This document shows, piece by piece, positions 35,858 to 46,661 of a stretch of 64,000 nt of DNA. Source of the DNA: Azolla caroliniana (taxonomy: Eukaryota > Polypodiophyta). Positions within the stretch are counted from its first letter, which is position 1. Each line of letters starts with the position of its first letter. The notes under the pieces were generated by a model. The model saw nothing but the letters and a program-made list of their open reading frames with translations, was not told where the DNA came from and did no database searches. The DNA is taken from the NCBI GenBank assembly GCA_043228905.1, contig JBHGNT010000014.1, positions 17,298,001-17,362,000 of the forward strand. Reading direction: 5' to 3'. Both the position numbers and the translations under genes were made by a program.

Positions 35858-36274
35858 TGTTGTGAGGAAATGGAGCTCGGCTACAACTGAGTGTTAAACA
35901 CTCAATGGAAGGAAAAACAGAGAATGGAAATGAGATAGACACAAGATGTTAATGTGGAAAACCACGGGAGCCCACAGACTCCAACTATCACTATAAGAAG
36001 AGAATACAGTGCGACTCAGAGGCAACAACCTCAAGCCCTATGTCTTCACCAACCGGCGGTTACAACAGAAAACAGGTATATATCTCGCGCTCTCTCTGTG
36101 TATTTATACTTATATGACTTTAGGACTATTTACAAATATAGCCATGACAGGCACATCAAAAACATATTTACAGATATGTCCTTGGATCGGATTCATACCG
36201 GATCCATTCGGATACCTTCTGGATCCATTCGATTTGGCTTCCGGATCTCATCTGGAGGGACCGAATTCCCAACA
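35858..36274 (-). repeat. Copia B left LTR (3' LTR)
   Basis: 417 bases, TGTT...AACA. It shares with the D and E LTRs the blocks CACGGGAG.CC.CAGACTCCAA, GGCAACAACCT and TATTTATAC, but has no 27-base hairpin array. It is followed by the tract AGCTCCCCCTTC. Confidence 0.8.
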
Positions 36275-36332
36275 AGCTCCCCCTTCACTTAGGCATGGGA
36301 TGTCTCGCCAATCTGATTCGTCTGCTGCACGT

Positions 36333-36988
36333 TGTCATGAAGAAAACCGTCCCTTAGCGCAATCGGTGCATACCGCGCGTGAACCGGCTCTTCACGCGTG
36401 CACGCCCTTTAATGTATATAATAGAGAATTAGGTACAAAGGAATATCCTAGGTAGTTAGATTCGGTAGGTAGGAAGTTAATGAGGGAAACGACTCCCTTC
36501 TTGAAGCGATAAAAGAGAGGGAGACGTGGGGGGAGAAGAGGAATATTATTTTTTTGAGGAGGACGAAGTGCTGTTGGATCGAAACCGAACGCTTCTCCTC
36601 TGTTCGTTCTCCATCGCTCTTCTTTGCAGGTTTTCGGGAGGCTCGCGCTGCTTCGAGGAACGCTCGTGTGCTTCCGGCAACACCTCCATCCTATCCCCTT
36701 TCGTGCGCAGACGAGCAGGCATCGACATTTGTTCGCCGGCCTGTTCGGTTGTAACCGCTCGCGTGCTCTGTTGTTTATTTGTCATTCGTTAATATACAAA
36801 CATTCGTGTCTCTCTATCTCTGTGTCCATTCGTGTCTTCCGCGTTGACGGGCCGTGTCCCTGTGTTTCTTTGCTCATACGTAACCGAGCGTCTCTCTCTT
36901 TCTCTTTCCCCTTCTATCACCTGCTCTTCGGTTCAAGACCCCGGTGGTCCCGCCTCGTTTCTCCACGCACGCGCGTAGTAACGCGACA
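36333..36988 (+). repeat. Gypsy G1 left LTR
   Basis: Starts TGTCATGAAG, ends AACGCGACA. TATATAA at 36415-36421 is a likely promoter TATA box. Ends and the block CAAGACCCCGGTGG are shared with the gag-only element at 56364. Confidence 0.92.
36415..36421 (+). promoter_or_regulatory. Putative LTR TATA box of G1
   Basis: TATATAA in the left LTR, repeated at 42774-42780 in the right LTR. Position within the LTR fits a U3 promoter; start site not determined. Confidence 0.5.
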
Positions 36989-36990
36989 TC

Positions 36991-37010
36991 TTTGGTGAAC
37001 CCGACGTGAA
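36991..37010 (+). other. G1 primer-binding site
   Basis: TGGTGAACCCGACGTG starts three bases or so inside the LTR end and begins with TGG, the complement of tRNA CCA. The same sequence sits at the equivalent place in the gag-only element (59225-59240, minus). I cannot name the tRNA. Confidence 0.75.
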
Positions 37011-37032
37011 CAAGGCGGCAGAGGAGCAGAAG

Positions 37033-38469
37033 ATGAGGGGGTCGGATCTGGCAGAGGCCATGGCTTCGGCCGTGGACCGGATAGTGAGCACGCGCGAGGG
37101 CACCGACGCCCTTGACAGGGCTATTGAGGCGATCGTCGGTACGATCGGCCGGTTCAGTGGAAAGGATACCACGAGTTATTTGGCGTCCTACCGGGCGAAG
37201 ATGTTGATGAGGGATATTCCGGAAGAGAGGCGTCTTGCCGGATTCCCTCGAGTGGCGATGCCGGGCATCCATGCGGAGGTGCTCGAGGTCCGGGCGGAGA
37301 GCCGGACCTGGGAGGAGTTCGAAGGACGGCTCCTGGAGAAATACGGGCTGGATGACGCGCTTCGACTTTCGAAGTGGGGCTTCATGGAGTGGGTGGAGTC
37401 CCCCAACAAAGGAAGAAATGCGTTGGTACTCCTCCGGGAGTTTGAGGAACGCTTTGCGCGCCTTCCGGCGCTCGATCGGACCGTTCTGGACACAAGTCGT
37501 GTCCTACTGTTTGTCAAATCAGTTGACGCATGGGATCGGGAGCAAGTGGGCTCCTTACTGGAAACCGAAGACAGGCTGACGGCCGACTGGGCCGCGGTAA
37601 AAAGAGTCTGCGGCCGTTTTGACAAACGGTGGGAGTGGGCTGATACAAGGGCGGGTCCTGTCGTAGCAAGGAAGCTCGAACTGATACTACAGGCGCGAAG
37701 GGAAGAGACCCGGGAGTGGCTCGAAACCGGTTTGGCTTCGACCGGCATGGTTAGAGGCTCGTCCGGGGGAATAGCTTTGGAAGAGTTGACACGGGCGGTA
37801 AAGGATCTCCAGATCGCCCAGGCTGGGAGAGAAGGCGGCGAACAGGCTCGTGACCGACGGCCTCCGACAGGAAATAGGTGCATGTGGTGCGACGAGGTCG
37901 GCCACATCCGGAAAGACTGCGGGGACTTTGCGGAGGCCTCGAGAAGCTGGGTAGTGTACCTGTGGGAAGGTCGGGTGCACGCCAGCGATACCCGGAGGGC
38001 CCTGAACCGAAACGACGGGCGAGGAGGAATGAAAAGGCTGATGGAAGAGGCGGCGGCCCGACACGCGGAGACCGTCCACTACTCGGCATCAACCGGTATT
38101 CGGGTTGGAGGCAGCGAGGCCCGGAAGGAGAGCAAAGCCGGGTTCTGGCCGACGATGTTGGAAGGCCTCGCCAGTGCCCGACTAAGGAAAGACGAGGCAG
38201 ACCGCGCAGAGAAGCGGGTCCAGGAGGTAACCGGTTGGAGTGACCCGGTCGAAGAAAAGACGGGTTTCGTCGAAGCAGCTTGCCAGAACTACGAGGCTCT
38301 GGTTGAAGACAAACGGGTAGGTAAAACCGGAGGGGCCGGACCCTCACAGAGATACGAAACCCGATTCGGGCCGAAACGGAACGAGGCCGGTGAGACTAGT
38401 GCCCGAGATAACCACAAGAAGGGCGGATACCGGTTGGGCACGGAGATCGAAAGGACCACGGACCTATGA
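37033..38469 (+). CDS. gag: G1 Gag polyprotein (capsid and nucleocapsid)
   Basis: An open frame of 478 codons from the first ATG after the primer-binding site. A GTG further upstream at 37006 is open too but unlikely as a start. The N-terminal 210 residues are the retrotransposon gag fold (WEEFEGRLLEKYG, LREFEERFARLP, VLLFVKSVD), which assembles the particle. A CCHC zinc knuckle, CMWCDEVGHIRKDC, at about residues 283-296 binds RNA. The frame ends at TGA (38467-38469), but homology-like text continues past it in the same frame into the protease, so this stop probably cuts a longer gag-protease frame. The N-terminal region is homologous to the 57351-59198 protein. Confidence 0.85.
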   Translation: MRGSDLAEAMASAVDRIVSTREGTDALDRAIEAIVGTIGRFSGKDTTSYLASYRAKMLMRDIPEERRLAGFPRVAMPGIHAEVLEVRAESRTWEEFEGRLLEKYGLDDALRLSKWGFMEWVESPNKGRNALVLLREFEERFARLPALDRTVLDTSRVLLFVKSVDAWDREQVGSLLETEDRLTADWAAVKRVCGRFDKRWEWADTRAGPVVARKLELILQARREETREWLETGLASTGMVRGSSGGIALEELTRAVKDLQIAQAGREGGEQARDRRPPTGNRCMWCDEVGHIRKDCGDFAEASRSWVVYLWEGRVHASDTRRALNRNDGRGGMKRLMEEAAARHAETVHYSASTGIRVGGSEARKESKAGFWPTMLEGLASARLRKDEADRAEKRVQEVTGWSDPVEEKTGFVEAACQNYEALVEDKRVGKTGGAGPSQRYETRFGPKRNEAGETSARDNHKKGGYRLGTEIERTTDL

Positions 38470-39150
38470 AAGATCCTGGAAGAACGAATCCTCGACAGCA
38501 AGGTGGAACTGTCGTTGTGAGAGGTGCTCGGAATCGCCAAGAAGGAGTTCCACGACTCCATCGTAGACTTGGTGAAGAGGAAGAGGCTGTCGACGGAGAC
38601 AAAACCGGAAAGGCCGGTGGAGGTGCGGACGACACACATAGAGGACATGGCGCTGGAAGACGAGTGGGCGGAGAGCCACTATTCGAGGCCACACTAGGCC
38701 CGAGCGACCACGGAAACCCCGGTGAAGATTGGAGATGTTCAGGAACCGGTGGTGGCGCTGGTGGACCACGGTTCGGAAATAAACCTGATGTCCATGGACT
38801 TCTACAAGAAGGGGAAATGGCCGGTCAACACCAAGCACGGGTGGAAGATACGGGCGGCGACGCGTGCCACCGAGGAACTACACGGGGTCTGCCCAAACGT
38901 GCGAGTCAAGATCGGCGACGTTGAGATAGACCAACAGTTCTTTGTGCAGGAGACGTCCTCGCACCTGGTCATACTGGGAGAACCGTACATTACGGCAGCA
39001 CGGATGGAGACCAAGGTGTTGGACAACGGGTCGGCTTACGCGAGGGTCAAGAGGCAGGACGGGCGTCATTCGGTCCAGTTCCTGACGGTGCGACCGAACC
39101 ACGAGCGAAACCGCGAGTCCCTCGGTGGCGAGAATCGAGAGGATTTTTAG
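38470..39150 (+). pseudogene. G1 protease region (interrupted)
   Basis: Same frame as gag. Two more stops follow, TGA at 38518 and TAG at 38695, then an open stretch 38722-39150. The latter contains VVALVDHGSEINLMS, a retropepsin-like active site, followed by YKKGKWPVNTKHGWKIRA and a C-terminal LVILGEPYI stretch that resembles the second hydrophobic motif of the fold. The expected active-site triplet is D-T/S-G; here it is D-H-G, and the old relic at 12412-12810 shows the same triplet. The protease would cut the polyprotein. The gag stop at 38467 and the TGA at 38518 are one C-to-T step from an arginine codon. Confidence 0.8.
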
Positions 39151-39380
39151 AAAGGGCTGTCAAGGCGTGGGGCCGCGATAGTCCGGACACTCTGGGAAAA
39201 CCCCACAAATGTACGATAGAGGCGAAACCGAAGAAACCTTGTACCATAAGATGGAAGTTTTGTTTCTCCGACAACGAAGGGTGTACGATAGTTGGCGTCG
39301 TTGGCCGAGAAAAGACAAGGGCGGAAGAGTGACTTCGGGCATGCGGAGTTCTCGGGCCTAGCGAGGAAATCAACGGAGCC

Positions 39381-40916
39381 GTGGAGGCGGTCTCCTTCGA
39401 CGATACCTTGGGAATACTGCGAGAGGTGGTCGGAGAGGGCCTTAAAGAGGACCGGACGATACCGGTTTGTTCAGAAGAGATGTACGAAGTCATCGCGGAC
39501 TTCAGTCGAGGGCTCGAGTCGGATCGGACGGCCTGGGTTAACACGAAGTACAAGACTGTGGACCGGAAGGTAAGGCCAGTCGCGGCACCCTTACCGGAGG
39601 GCAGCGAGTTGCGAATCAAGGGGGTCGCGTTGGACCCCAGTTTACGAGATCCGGCCTGCATAGGACACACCTTCACCGACAGAACGCTACGGGAGCTCAA
39701 AATCGGTGGGGGCGGGTTCCTACTACCGGCGGAAGAAGACCGGTTTCGGAGAATGCTCGGAAGGCACGGGAAAGCCTTCGCATTCTCACCGGAAGAGATC
39801 GGGTGCGTAGACCCGACAGTCGTGAAGCCGATGGTGATATTCACGGTACCGCATGTGCCGTGGAATCTCAAACCAATTCCGGTACCGAGAGCTTACATCC
39901 CGGAGCTGATGGAGCTGTTGAGGCAGAAAGTCGATATGGGCATCCTCGAACCGTCGAGTGCCCCGTACTCGAACCGGTGGTTTATCGTACCGAAGAAGAA
40001 CGAGACGTTGCGCTTCATTCAAGACCTGCAACCGGTCAACAGAGTGACCATTCGGAACGCAGGAATTGGACGAACGATAGACGAGTTCGTGGAGGCCTTC
40101 GCCGGAAGGTCGATCTACTCGGTCGGTGATCTGTACTCGTGGTACGATCAGTTCCAACTAGCCGTGGAGAGCAGAGACATTACGACGATGCGGACTCCTC
40201 TCGGCCTAGTGCGGATGTGTACCCAGCCACAAGGAGGGACGAACTCGGTGGCCCACATGGTGAATGCGATGAACAAGGTGTTGAGGGATTGTATCCCGGA
40301 CATCACCATGCCATTCTTGGACGACATCCCGATCAAGGGATGTCCGGTGGAGGAAAAGGACGAAACGATCGGACCGGACGGATGCCGGAAATTCGTGGCG
40401 ACACACATTGACGACTGCAAGAGGGTGCTGCAGAGGCTAGAGGACGCGAGGCTCACCTTCTCCGGGGAGAAATCGTCCTTCGGGCAATCAGAGATCATGG
40501 TCGTCGGACATCTATGCGGACCGTATGGCCGGAAACTGTCTCCGGCTAAGGTGGAAGCCATCTCCGCAATGAAGCCCGACTGTAACTCGGTCACGGAGGT
40601 ACGGAGGTTCTTGGGAGCATGCGCGTTCTACCACATATGGATCCCGCATTACGCCCACGTTGCCCAGCCACTATACGGGTTGCTTAAAAAGGGGCGAAGA
40701 TTCGAGTGGCGAGACGAGCATACGGAGTCGGTCCGAAAGATGAAGGAGGCTCTTGCTGCAGCTCCGACACTCTGGAAGGTTGTCTACGAGAAAGGCACTC
40801 CCATCTACATAATGGTAGATACAAGTCCGACTGGGATCGGATGGGTCGTCAACCAAGAAGATGAGGATGGCATTCGGTTCCCAATCCGGTTCGGGGCGAA
40901 GGTCCTCAACGAGTGA
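39381..40916 (+). pseudogene. G1 reverse transcriptase and start of RNase H
   Basis: A 511-codon frame, shifted relative to gag-protease. The RT begins with MGILEPSSAPYSNRWFIVPKK. Motif A reads YSVGDLYSWYDQF, and the catalytic box is FLDD (about 40313-40324) instead of the usual Y(V/L)DD. Next come FLGACAFYHIWIPHYA and the RNase H start IMVDTSPTGIGWVV. A TGA at 40914-40916, one C-to-T change from CGA, ends the frame inside RNase H. It copies element RNA into cDNA in an intact copy. The RT portion itself looks complete, so a truncated enzyme might still be folded. Confidence 0.88.
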
Positions 40917-41576
40917 CAGCGAGGATACGTCCAGGTTAAACGCGAACTCTGGGGTATCGTTTCGGCGGTGAAGGCCGATAAAGACTATCTGATCGGAACA
41001 GAGGTGATTATCGAGACGGACTGCCTGCCGATTCTCGGCATGGTTTCCGGATGCGCAACCCCGGACCTGGCAATGCTCAGGTGGATAGCGTACATCAAGT
41101 CCCTGGATCCGGAAATACGACACATTTCCGGGAAAGACAATGCCATGGCCGACATGCTTTCGAGGGCGCGATTCGACGACGAGGGCGGCATGGTTTCGGA
41201 GGACGAGGAAGTCGGCATGGACTTCTTCGAGGCGGCTTACGTGACAACCGAGGGGGGGAGCACTCCGGCGCTTAACGATTTCAACGAGAGCAAGTACGAC
41301 GGGGAGTGGCTGCAGATTGGGGGATTCTTGAGGACGATGACGCCGGACGTGTCATGGACAAAGAACGAGGCCAACCGGATCCGGAAGAAAGCATACCGAT
41401 TCTTTCTTCGGGACGGATACTTGTGGAAGCACCCGAAGAAGAGAAACGACATCTCGCTCCGAGTAGTGGCGATGGAGGAGGAACAGGAGGAGTTGCTGAA
41501 GGCCTACCACGACAGCCCCTGGGCTGGACACCGTGGGACGTGGGCCACGTTCGAGAAACTAAAGGGGAAGTACTAG
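40917..41576 (+). pseudogene. G1 RNase H C-terminus and integrase N-terminus
   Basis: Continues in the same frame after the TGA. RNase H motifs IETDCLPILGM and GKDNAMADMLSRA (the last aspartate box) are present. They are followed by a linker and the first half of the integrase HHCC zinc-binding domain (AYHDSPWAGHRGTW). The stretch stops at TAG 41574-41576. The second half, with the CESC pair, lies just beyond. No start codon for independent translation is convincing. Confidence 0.82.
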
Positions 41577-42359
41577 TGGCCGGGACTGTACTGGGACATG
41601 CATCGGTTTGTGACAACTTGTGAGAGCTGTCAGATACACTCCATAGTCCGACATTGGGACGAGCTTCACCCTACATACCCTCCGGCCATCCACTTCAAAT
41701 GGATGGTAGGTTTGGTGACAATGCCGATGGGCGTAGGGCAGATGCGATATTTGGTGCTGGCCCAGGAGGACTTGACGAACCAGGTGGAAGGCTGAGCCCT
41801 ATAGAACAAAACGACCGCGGCCGTGTGCCGGTTCCTGATCGAGGACGTGATATGCCGGTACGGGTGCGTCGGGAAGATCGTGGCTGACCGCGGGGAGTTG
41901 GACACCGAAGAGGCCGAGGAGATGTTCGACCGGTTAGGGGTCAAGCTCTCGCTCACCACAGCATACAATCCGGAGGCAAACGGGAAGGTGGAGTGCGGAC
42001 ACGGACCGATCGTCAAAGCGCTAGTCCGGGCGTGCGAAGGCCAGGTCGGGAACTGGCCATGACTGTTACCTTATGCCTTGTGGGCGGACCGGATAATGCA
42101 CAGTTTGGTAACCGGGTTCATGACGTCAGAGCTCATGTTCGGACAGAAGCCGATCATGCCGATGGAACGGACGATCTCCTCTTGGGCGACAGTGGACTGG
42201 AGAGACGAGATGAGCAAGGAAGAACTGCTAGCGGCGCGTATACGACAGCTCGAGCGGAGGCCAGAGGATGGCGAGGATGAGGAACAAAGCCCGGTTCGAC
42301 CGAACGCACCGGCTCAGACCAAAGAAAATCGAGGAAGGCTACTGGGTGCTAGTCTATGA
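41577..42359 (+). pseudogene. G1 integrase catalytic core (fragmented)
   Basis: Pieces in the same frame: HRFVTTCESCQIH (zinc-binding end), FKWMVGLVTMPMG (core start, where the first aspartate would be), IVADRGELDT (second aspartate) and YNPEANGKVECGHGPIV (the glutamate), then LLPYALWADRIMHS. Stops at 41793 (TGA), 41808 (TAG) and 42060 (TGA) split it. Two of the three are explained by C-to-T in CGA and one by TGG to TAG. A small indel near 42260-42270 moves the following domain to another frame. Inactive. Confidence 0.82.
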
Positions 42360-42699
42360 CAACAGCCTCGACAACCAGCACCGGGCAACACGGAAGTTTG
42401 CAAAGTGGTGGTTCGGGCCTTACGTGGTAATGAGCGCCAACGACAACGGCATGTATCACCTGGCGGAACTCGACGGTACGAGGATAGCGATACCGGTAGC
42501 AGGGAAGCGGATCAAAGCGTTCAAGAAGCGCCACGACGGTGAACCGGATCTAAGAGGCCTGGACAGCGACGACGAACAGTCCGAAACGGAGGACGAACCG
42601 ATGGACGAGGAACCGAAACCTGGAACGGTTTTCTCCAACCAGAACCAAATTTTGGCGCATACCGGTGGATGCATGGTTAGGTGGGGGCGGATGTCGTGA
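42268..42699 (+). pseudogene. G1 integrase C-terminal domain
   Basis: A 143-codon frame with KIEEGYWVLVYDN, then FAKWWFGPYVVMSAND and YHLAELDGTRIAIPV. This resembles the GPY/F module that ends gypsy integrases and binds DNA. No chromodomain follows; the tail is acidic (DSDDEQSETEDEPMDEE). The stop codon lies at 42697-42699, eight bases inside the right LTR, so the purine tract is coding sequence as well. It is out of frame with the integrase core by one indel. Confidence 0.78.
42680..42691 (+). other. G1 polypurine tract
   Basis: GGTGGGGGCGGA directly before the right LTR. The gag-only element has GGTGGGGGTGGA at the same position. Confidence 0.85.
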
Positions 42700-43347
42700 A
42701 GAAAAATGTCCCTTAGCGCAATCGGTGCATAGCGCGCGTGCACCGGCTCTTCACGCGTGCGCGCCCTTTAATGTATATAATAGAGAATTAGGTACAAAGG
42801 AATATCCTAGGTAGTTAGATTGTGTAGGTAGGAAGTTAATGAGGGAAACGACTCCCTTCTTGAAGCGATAAAAGAGAGGGAGACGCGGGGGGAGAAGAGG
42901 AATATTTTTTTTTTGAGGAGGACGAAGTGTTGTCGGACCGAAACCGAACGCTTCTCCTCTGTTCGTTCTCCATCGCTCTTCTCTGCAGGTTTTCGGGAGG
43001 CTCGCGCTGCTTCGAGGAACGCCCGTGTGCTTCCGGTAGCACCTCCATCCTATCCCCTTTCGTGCGCAGACGAGCAGGCATCGACATCTGTTCGCCGGCC
43101 TGTTCGGTTGTAACCGCTCGCGTGCTCTGTTGTTTATTTGTCATTCGTTAATATACAAACATTTGTGTCTCTCTGTCTCTGTGTCCATTCGTGTCTTCCG
43201 CGTTGACGGGCCGTGTCCCTGTGTTTCTTTGCTCATACGTAACCGGGCGTCTCTCTCTTTCTCTTTCCCCTTCTATCACCTGCTCTTCGGTTCAAGACCC
43301 CGGTGGTCCCGCCTCGTTTCTCCACGCACGCGCGTAGTAACACGACA
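42692..43347 (+). repeat. Gypsy G1 right LTR
   Basis: Starts TGTCGTGAAG, ends AACACGACA. It differs from the left LTR at only a small number of positions, indicating a fairly recent insertion. Confidence 0.92.
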
Positions 43348-43351
43348 ACGT

Positions 43352-45009
43352 GTCCAGCTTGTTGGGTGACATCATCTTGGTCAACATGTTCAACCCGTTC
43401 TCCTCTGTGTGGATCTTCTACTCTCTCCCGGAGCCAGTGGTATCTATGTTGGATGTGCTTCGTCCTATAGTGGTACGTCGGGTTCTTTGCAAGGTGGATG
43501 GAATTTTGACAGCCGTAGTAGAGCCGAAATTCCTCCTGCCAGATCCCTAGCTCTCCGATGAAGTCCTTCATCTAGATTACCTCTTTACCAGCTTCTATGA
43601 CCGCCATGTACTCCGCTTCCGTTGTTGATAGTGCAATGGACTTTTGTAGCCTTGACTGCTACGATACGGCTGCCCCTACATATGTCATAGCATATTCGGA
43701 CGTTGACGGGTTGGTATCCACATCAGCCGACATATCCGAATTTGAGAATCCTTCAAGTTGGGGTTTACTTGAGCCGAATTGGAGGCACATACTCAAGGTG
43801 TCTTTCAAGTACCATAGTATCCACTTGACCGCGGTCCAGTGTTCTTTTCCCGGATTGCTCATGAACCGGTTGACCACTCCGACAACATATCAGATATCCG
43901 ACCGGGTACACACCATTGCATACATCAAGCTTCCGACAGCAGAGGCATATGGTATCTTCATCATCTCTGACTTCTCTGGCTTTGTTTTCGAGCTTTGCTT
44001 CCGGGACAGCTTGCAGTTTGCCGGAATTGTTGACTAGACCGGCTTGGCATCCGACATGCTAAACCTTTGAAGCACCTTTGTCATGTACTTCTCCTGTGAC
44101 AAACACAACAACTTCTTTGTCATGTCTCAGACTATGTGCATCCCCAATATTTGTCTCGCCGGACCCAAATCGTTGATTGAGAAGGTCCAGTTCAAGGCCT
44201 TCTTTAGATTCTCGATTTTGGTTCGGTCCGGTCCGGCAATCAGCATGCCATCCACATAATTAGAAGTATCTAGAAGTCTCCTCCGGTGAACTTCTTCACA
44301 AATACGTAGTGGTCGGGATGCGTCTTGTTATATCCTTGATTGGTCGTGAAGGAGTCGAACTTCCGGTACCATTGCCGGGGAGCTTGCTTCAGTTCGTATA
44401 AGCTCTTCTTCAACTGGCACACCAAGTGGTCCTTCCCTTTTTTGACAAATCCTTCTGTTTGTTGCATGTAAATCTCTTCTTCGAGGTCTCCATGTAGGAA
44501 TGCCGTCTTGACGTCTAGTTTCTCTACCTCGAGGTTCATGCTTGCCGCTATGCTCTACAATTTGGCAAAGAAGCCGGGGCAAAGAAACCCCTCCTTTCTT
44601 CTGTTGAAACCCCTTCACCACGATCCGGGCTTTGTACCTTGGTGGATTTCCGGCGTCTCTCAGTTTCAGCTTAGTACAACCACTTGTTCCGGAGCGGTCT
44701 CTTTCCTTTCGGCAACTCCGTTGATTCATATGTGTGGTTCTCATGCAGGGAATCCATCTCATCCTACATGACACTTAACCACTTGCGGTTGTGGGTGTCT
44801 TTCTTTACTTCTTCGAACCTTTCTGACTCTCCCTCGTTAGTCAGCACCACATGCTCTGCATCCGGAAATCTCTAGGGGGGCCTTCTGTCTCTAAGCGGAT
44901 ATCTCCATCCTTGATTTCTGACCACCAGTTCCTCTGTTTGTTCCTCATCCTCATCCGATTGGGGGTCTTGTCTGGTTCCAGTGCCCGATTCTTCTTCTTC
45001 AATCGGTTT
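43352..45009 (-). pseudogene. Copia B RNase H and reverse transcriptase remnant
   Basis: Read right to left: RT text [20 protein letters not shown] and LVCQLKKSLYELKQAPRQWY near 44270-44540, then the region that should hold the YVDD box (about 44240-44300), damaged. RNase H text follows: PSTSEYAMTYVGAAVS and DFIGELGIWQEEFRLYY near 43480-43720. Frames are broken throughout, and a deletion of tens of bases lies near 44560. Its order and spacing match copia D 51540-53000. The right end is the target site of copia C (GGTCT). Confidence 0.85.
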
Positions 45010-45014
45010 GGTCT

Positions 45015-45395
45015 TGTTGAGAATCAAGCTCAACTTGGTCTAGTGTGTGAACTCACCTTGAGAGTGAAGAGACACTCCAACGGTCAAGAGTCACCATTAT
45101 GTCACCACTTTGTATTCTAGCATTTAGTATGAGTCATAGAATCATATTCTATGACACATAACTTATGAGCTTTCACATTCCCCATGCTCCATGAGTCTTG
45201 TAGTTAATGAAGAGAGAGGGTGACTACATAAAGCACCCTCCTCCCACTTTGTAAAGTGTTGAGTCTTTCTCCTTTGTCAATATACTTTTACCTTGCGTAT
45301 TCCTTGTCTCTCTCTCACTCACTCTCTCTCTCTCATACACACACATAACTCATATCTCTTCCGCTTCACAAGAATCCATCTCTTGATTCTTTACA
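45015..45395 (+). repeat. Copia C left LTR
   Basis: TGTTGAGAATCAAG...CTTGATTCTTTACA; the two ends are imperfect inverted repeats extending over about 14 bases. Confidence 0.95.
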
Positions 45396-45407
45396 TGGTA
45401 TCAGAGC
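45396..45407 (+). other. Copia C primer-binding site
   Basis: TGGTATCAGAGC, complementary to the 3' end of plant initiator tRNA-Met, the usual copia primer. Confidence 0.9.
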
Positions 45408-45554
45408 GATTTGGTAGCACAATCTAGCCCATTCGCCTCATCGTGATCGTGTGTTGTGCTCCATGCCGACAACCAAGAACCGGCTCATCGCTATTGTAGC
45501 TTCGCTACATATCTCGCATTCGAAGAGAGAAGAAGAAGAAGAAGAATCGACATA

Positions 45555-46661
45555 ATGAATACTCAAATGGGGAGCGCTCTCCCTATCGAGAAGTTGGATC
45601 GAAACAACTTCGCATCTTGGGAGTACAAGATGCACCAATACCTTGTCGGACAAGGCTATTGGAGCTACATCAAAGGAGCACATGAAGACCGACCCGCCGA
45701 AGCGGCTCCCGGATACGCGACATGGGAGCAAGCCGCAAGCCGTGTGATGTATTGTTTGGTGACATGTGTTCACGACCACATGCTCAGTTACATTCGAGAA
45801 GCCAAGACGCCGAAGGAAGCGTGGGAAAATCTATGAAAGATTTTCGCCGCCAACACGACCGCAAGGAAGCTTCAACTCCGCCAAGAGTTGAACAACATTC
45901 AACAAAGGGACATGTCTATCACGACATACACCTTGAAGATCAAGGAGCTTTGCAACTCAGTCGGCTCAATAAGCGTAAGTATAGATGATGATGAGATGGT
46001 GCAAATATGCCTCGGCGGCCTCGCACCACGGTTCGGTGCGATGCGAACCGCCATTTTAGCATGGGAAAAATCTCCCTCCTTCTTCGAGCTCCAATCAATG
46101 CTATTGGTCGAAGAAAACCACGTGCGTACAAGGAGCAATGAGTCGGAAGGCCACATGCTCTACACGCACTCTAATGGAGGAAGAGGACGCGGACGAGCGA
46201 GAGGCCGATTCGGCCAAGGACAAGGCAGACGAGGTTCGACCTACGCCGATAACTCCCAATTTCGGCCACAAAACGGAGGCCAACGAGGAACCTTCGCAAG
46301 AAGGGGGAGCTTCCACTCCGGTCCGAGCCGTCAAAACGCAACCGAATGCGGATATTGCGGAAAGCTCGGCCACCACCAAGAAGAGTGCCGAAAGAAGATG
46401 CGTGAATCGGCTTCCACAAGCCGACAACTCATGAATTACGCGCACAATTCCAACTACGAAGAGTATAGCGGAATGTACGGGCACAACTCCGACTACGAGG
46501 ATCGTGGTGGAATGTACGCATACAACTCTGACCGTGGCGGAATGTTCATGATGAAACATAGAGCAAACTCTATGTCGACCGCTACCTCAACTAGTGCCTC
46601 TGGTCCGGAAGATGTATGGTTCGTCGATTCCGGTGCCTCGAACCATATGACATCGCATTAA
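45555..46661 (+). pseudogene. Copia C Gag and protease start (two stops)
   Basis: Starts MNTQMGSALPIEKLDRNNF, a UBN2-type copia gag. TGA at 45834-45836 interrupts it after 93 codons; the frame then stays open to TAA at 46659-46661. A CCHC knuckle, CGYCGKLGHHQEEC, lies at about 46349-46390. It is preceded by an RG-rich stretch and followed by a tyrosine-rich repeat (YEEYSGMYGHNSDYEDRGGMY). The protease site FVDSGASNHMTSH is intact in its catalytic DSG. Gag forms the particle and the protease processes the polyprotein. Confidence 0.9.

Larger units (their letters stand above)
36333..43347 (+). mobile_element. Gypsy G1, near-complete but mutated element
   Basis: A 7.0 kb plus-strand Ty3/gypsy element. 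LTRs at 36333-36988 and 42692-43347 are both 656 bases and nearly identical, with TGTC...GACA ends. ACGT is repeated at both outer junctions (36329-36332 and 43348-43351). A primer-binding site follows the left LTR and a purine tract precedes the right. Gag, protease, reverse transcriptase, RNase H and integrase occur in that order. It lies within copia B, whose sequence resumes on both sides. Premature stops and one or two frameshifts disable pol. Confidence 0.93.

Noticed and set aside
36526-37000. Several frames in the G1 LTR, repeated at 42836-43370
   Set aside because: They are LTR sequence without conserved domains and occur in both LTRs by duplication.
37188-38347. Long minus-strand frames opposite G1 gag
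   Set aside because: Antisense shadows of the GC-rich gag gene; no recognisable motif.
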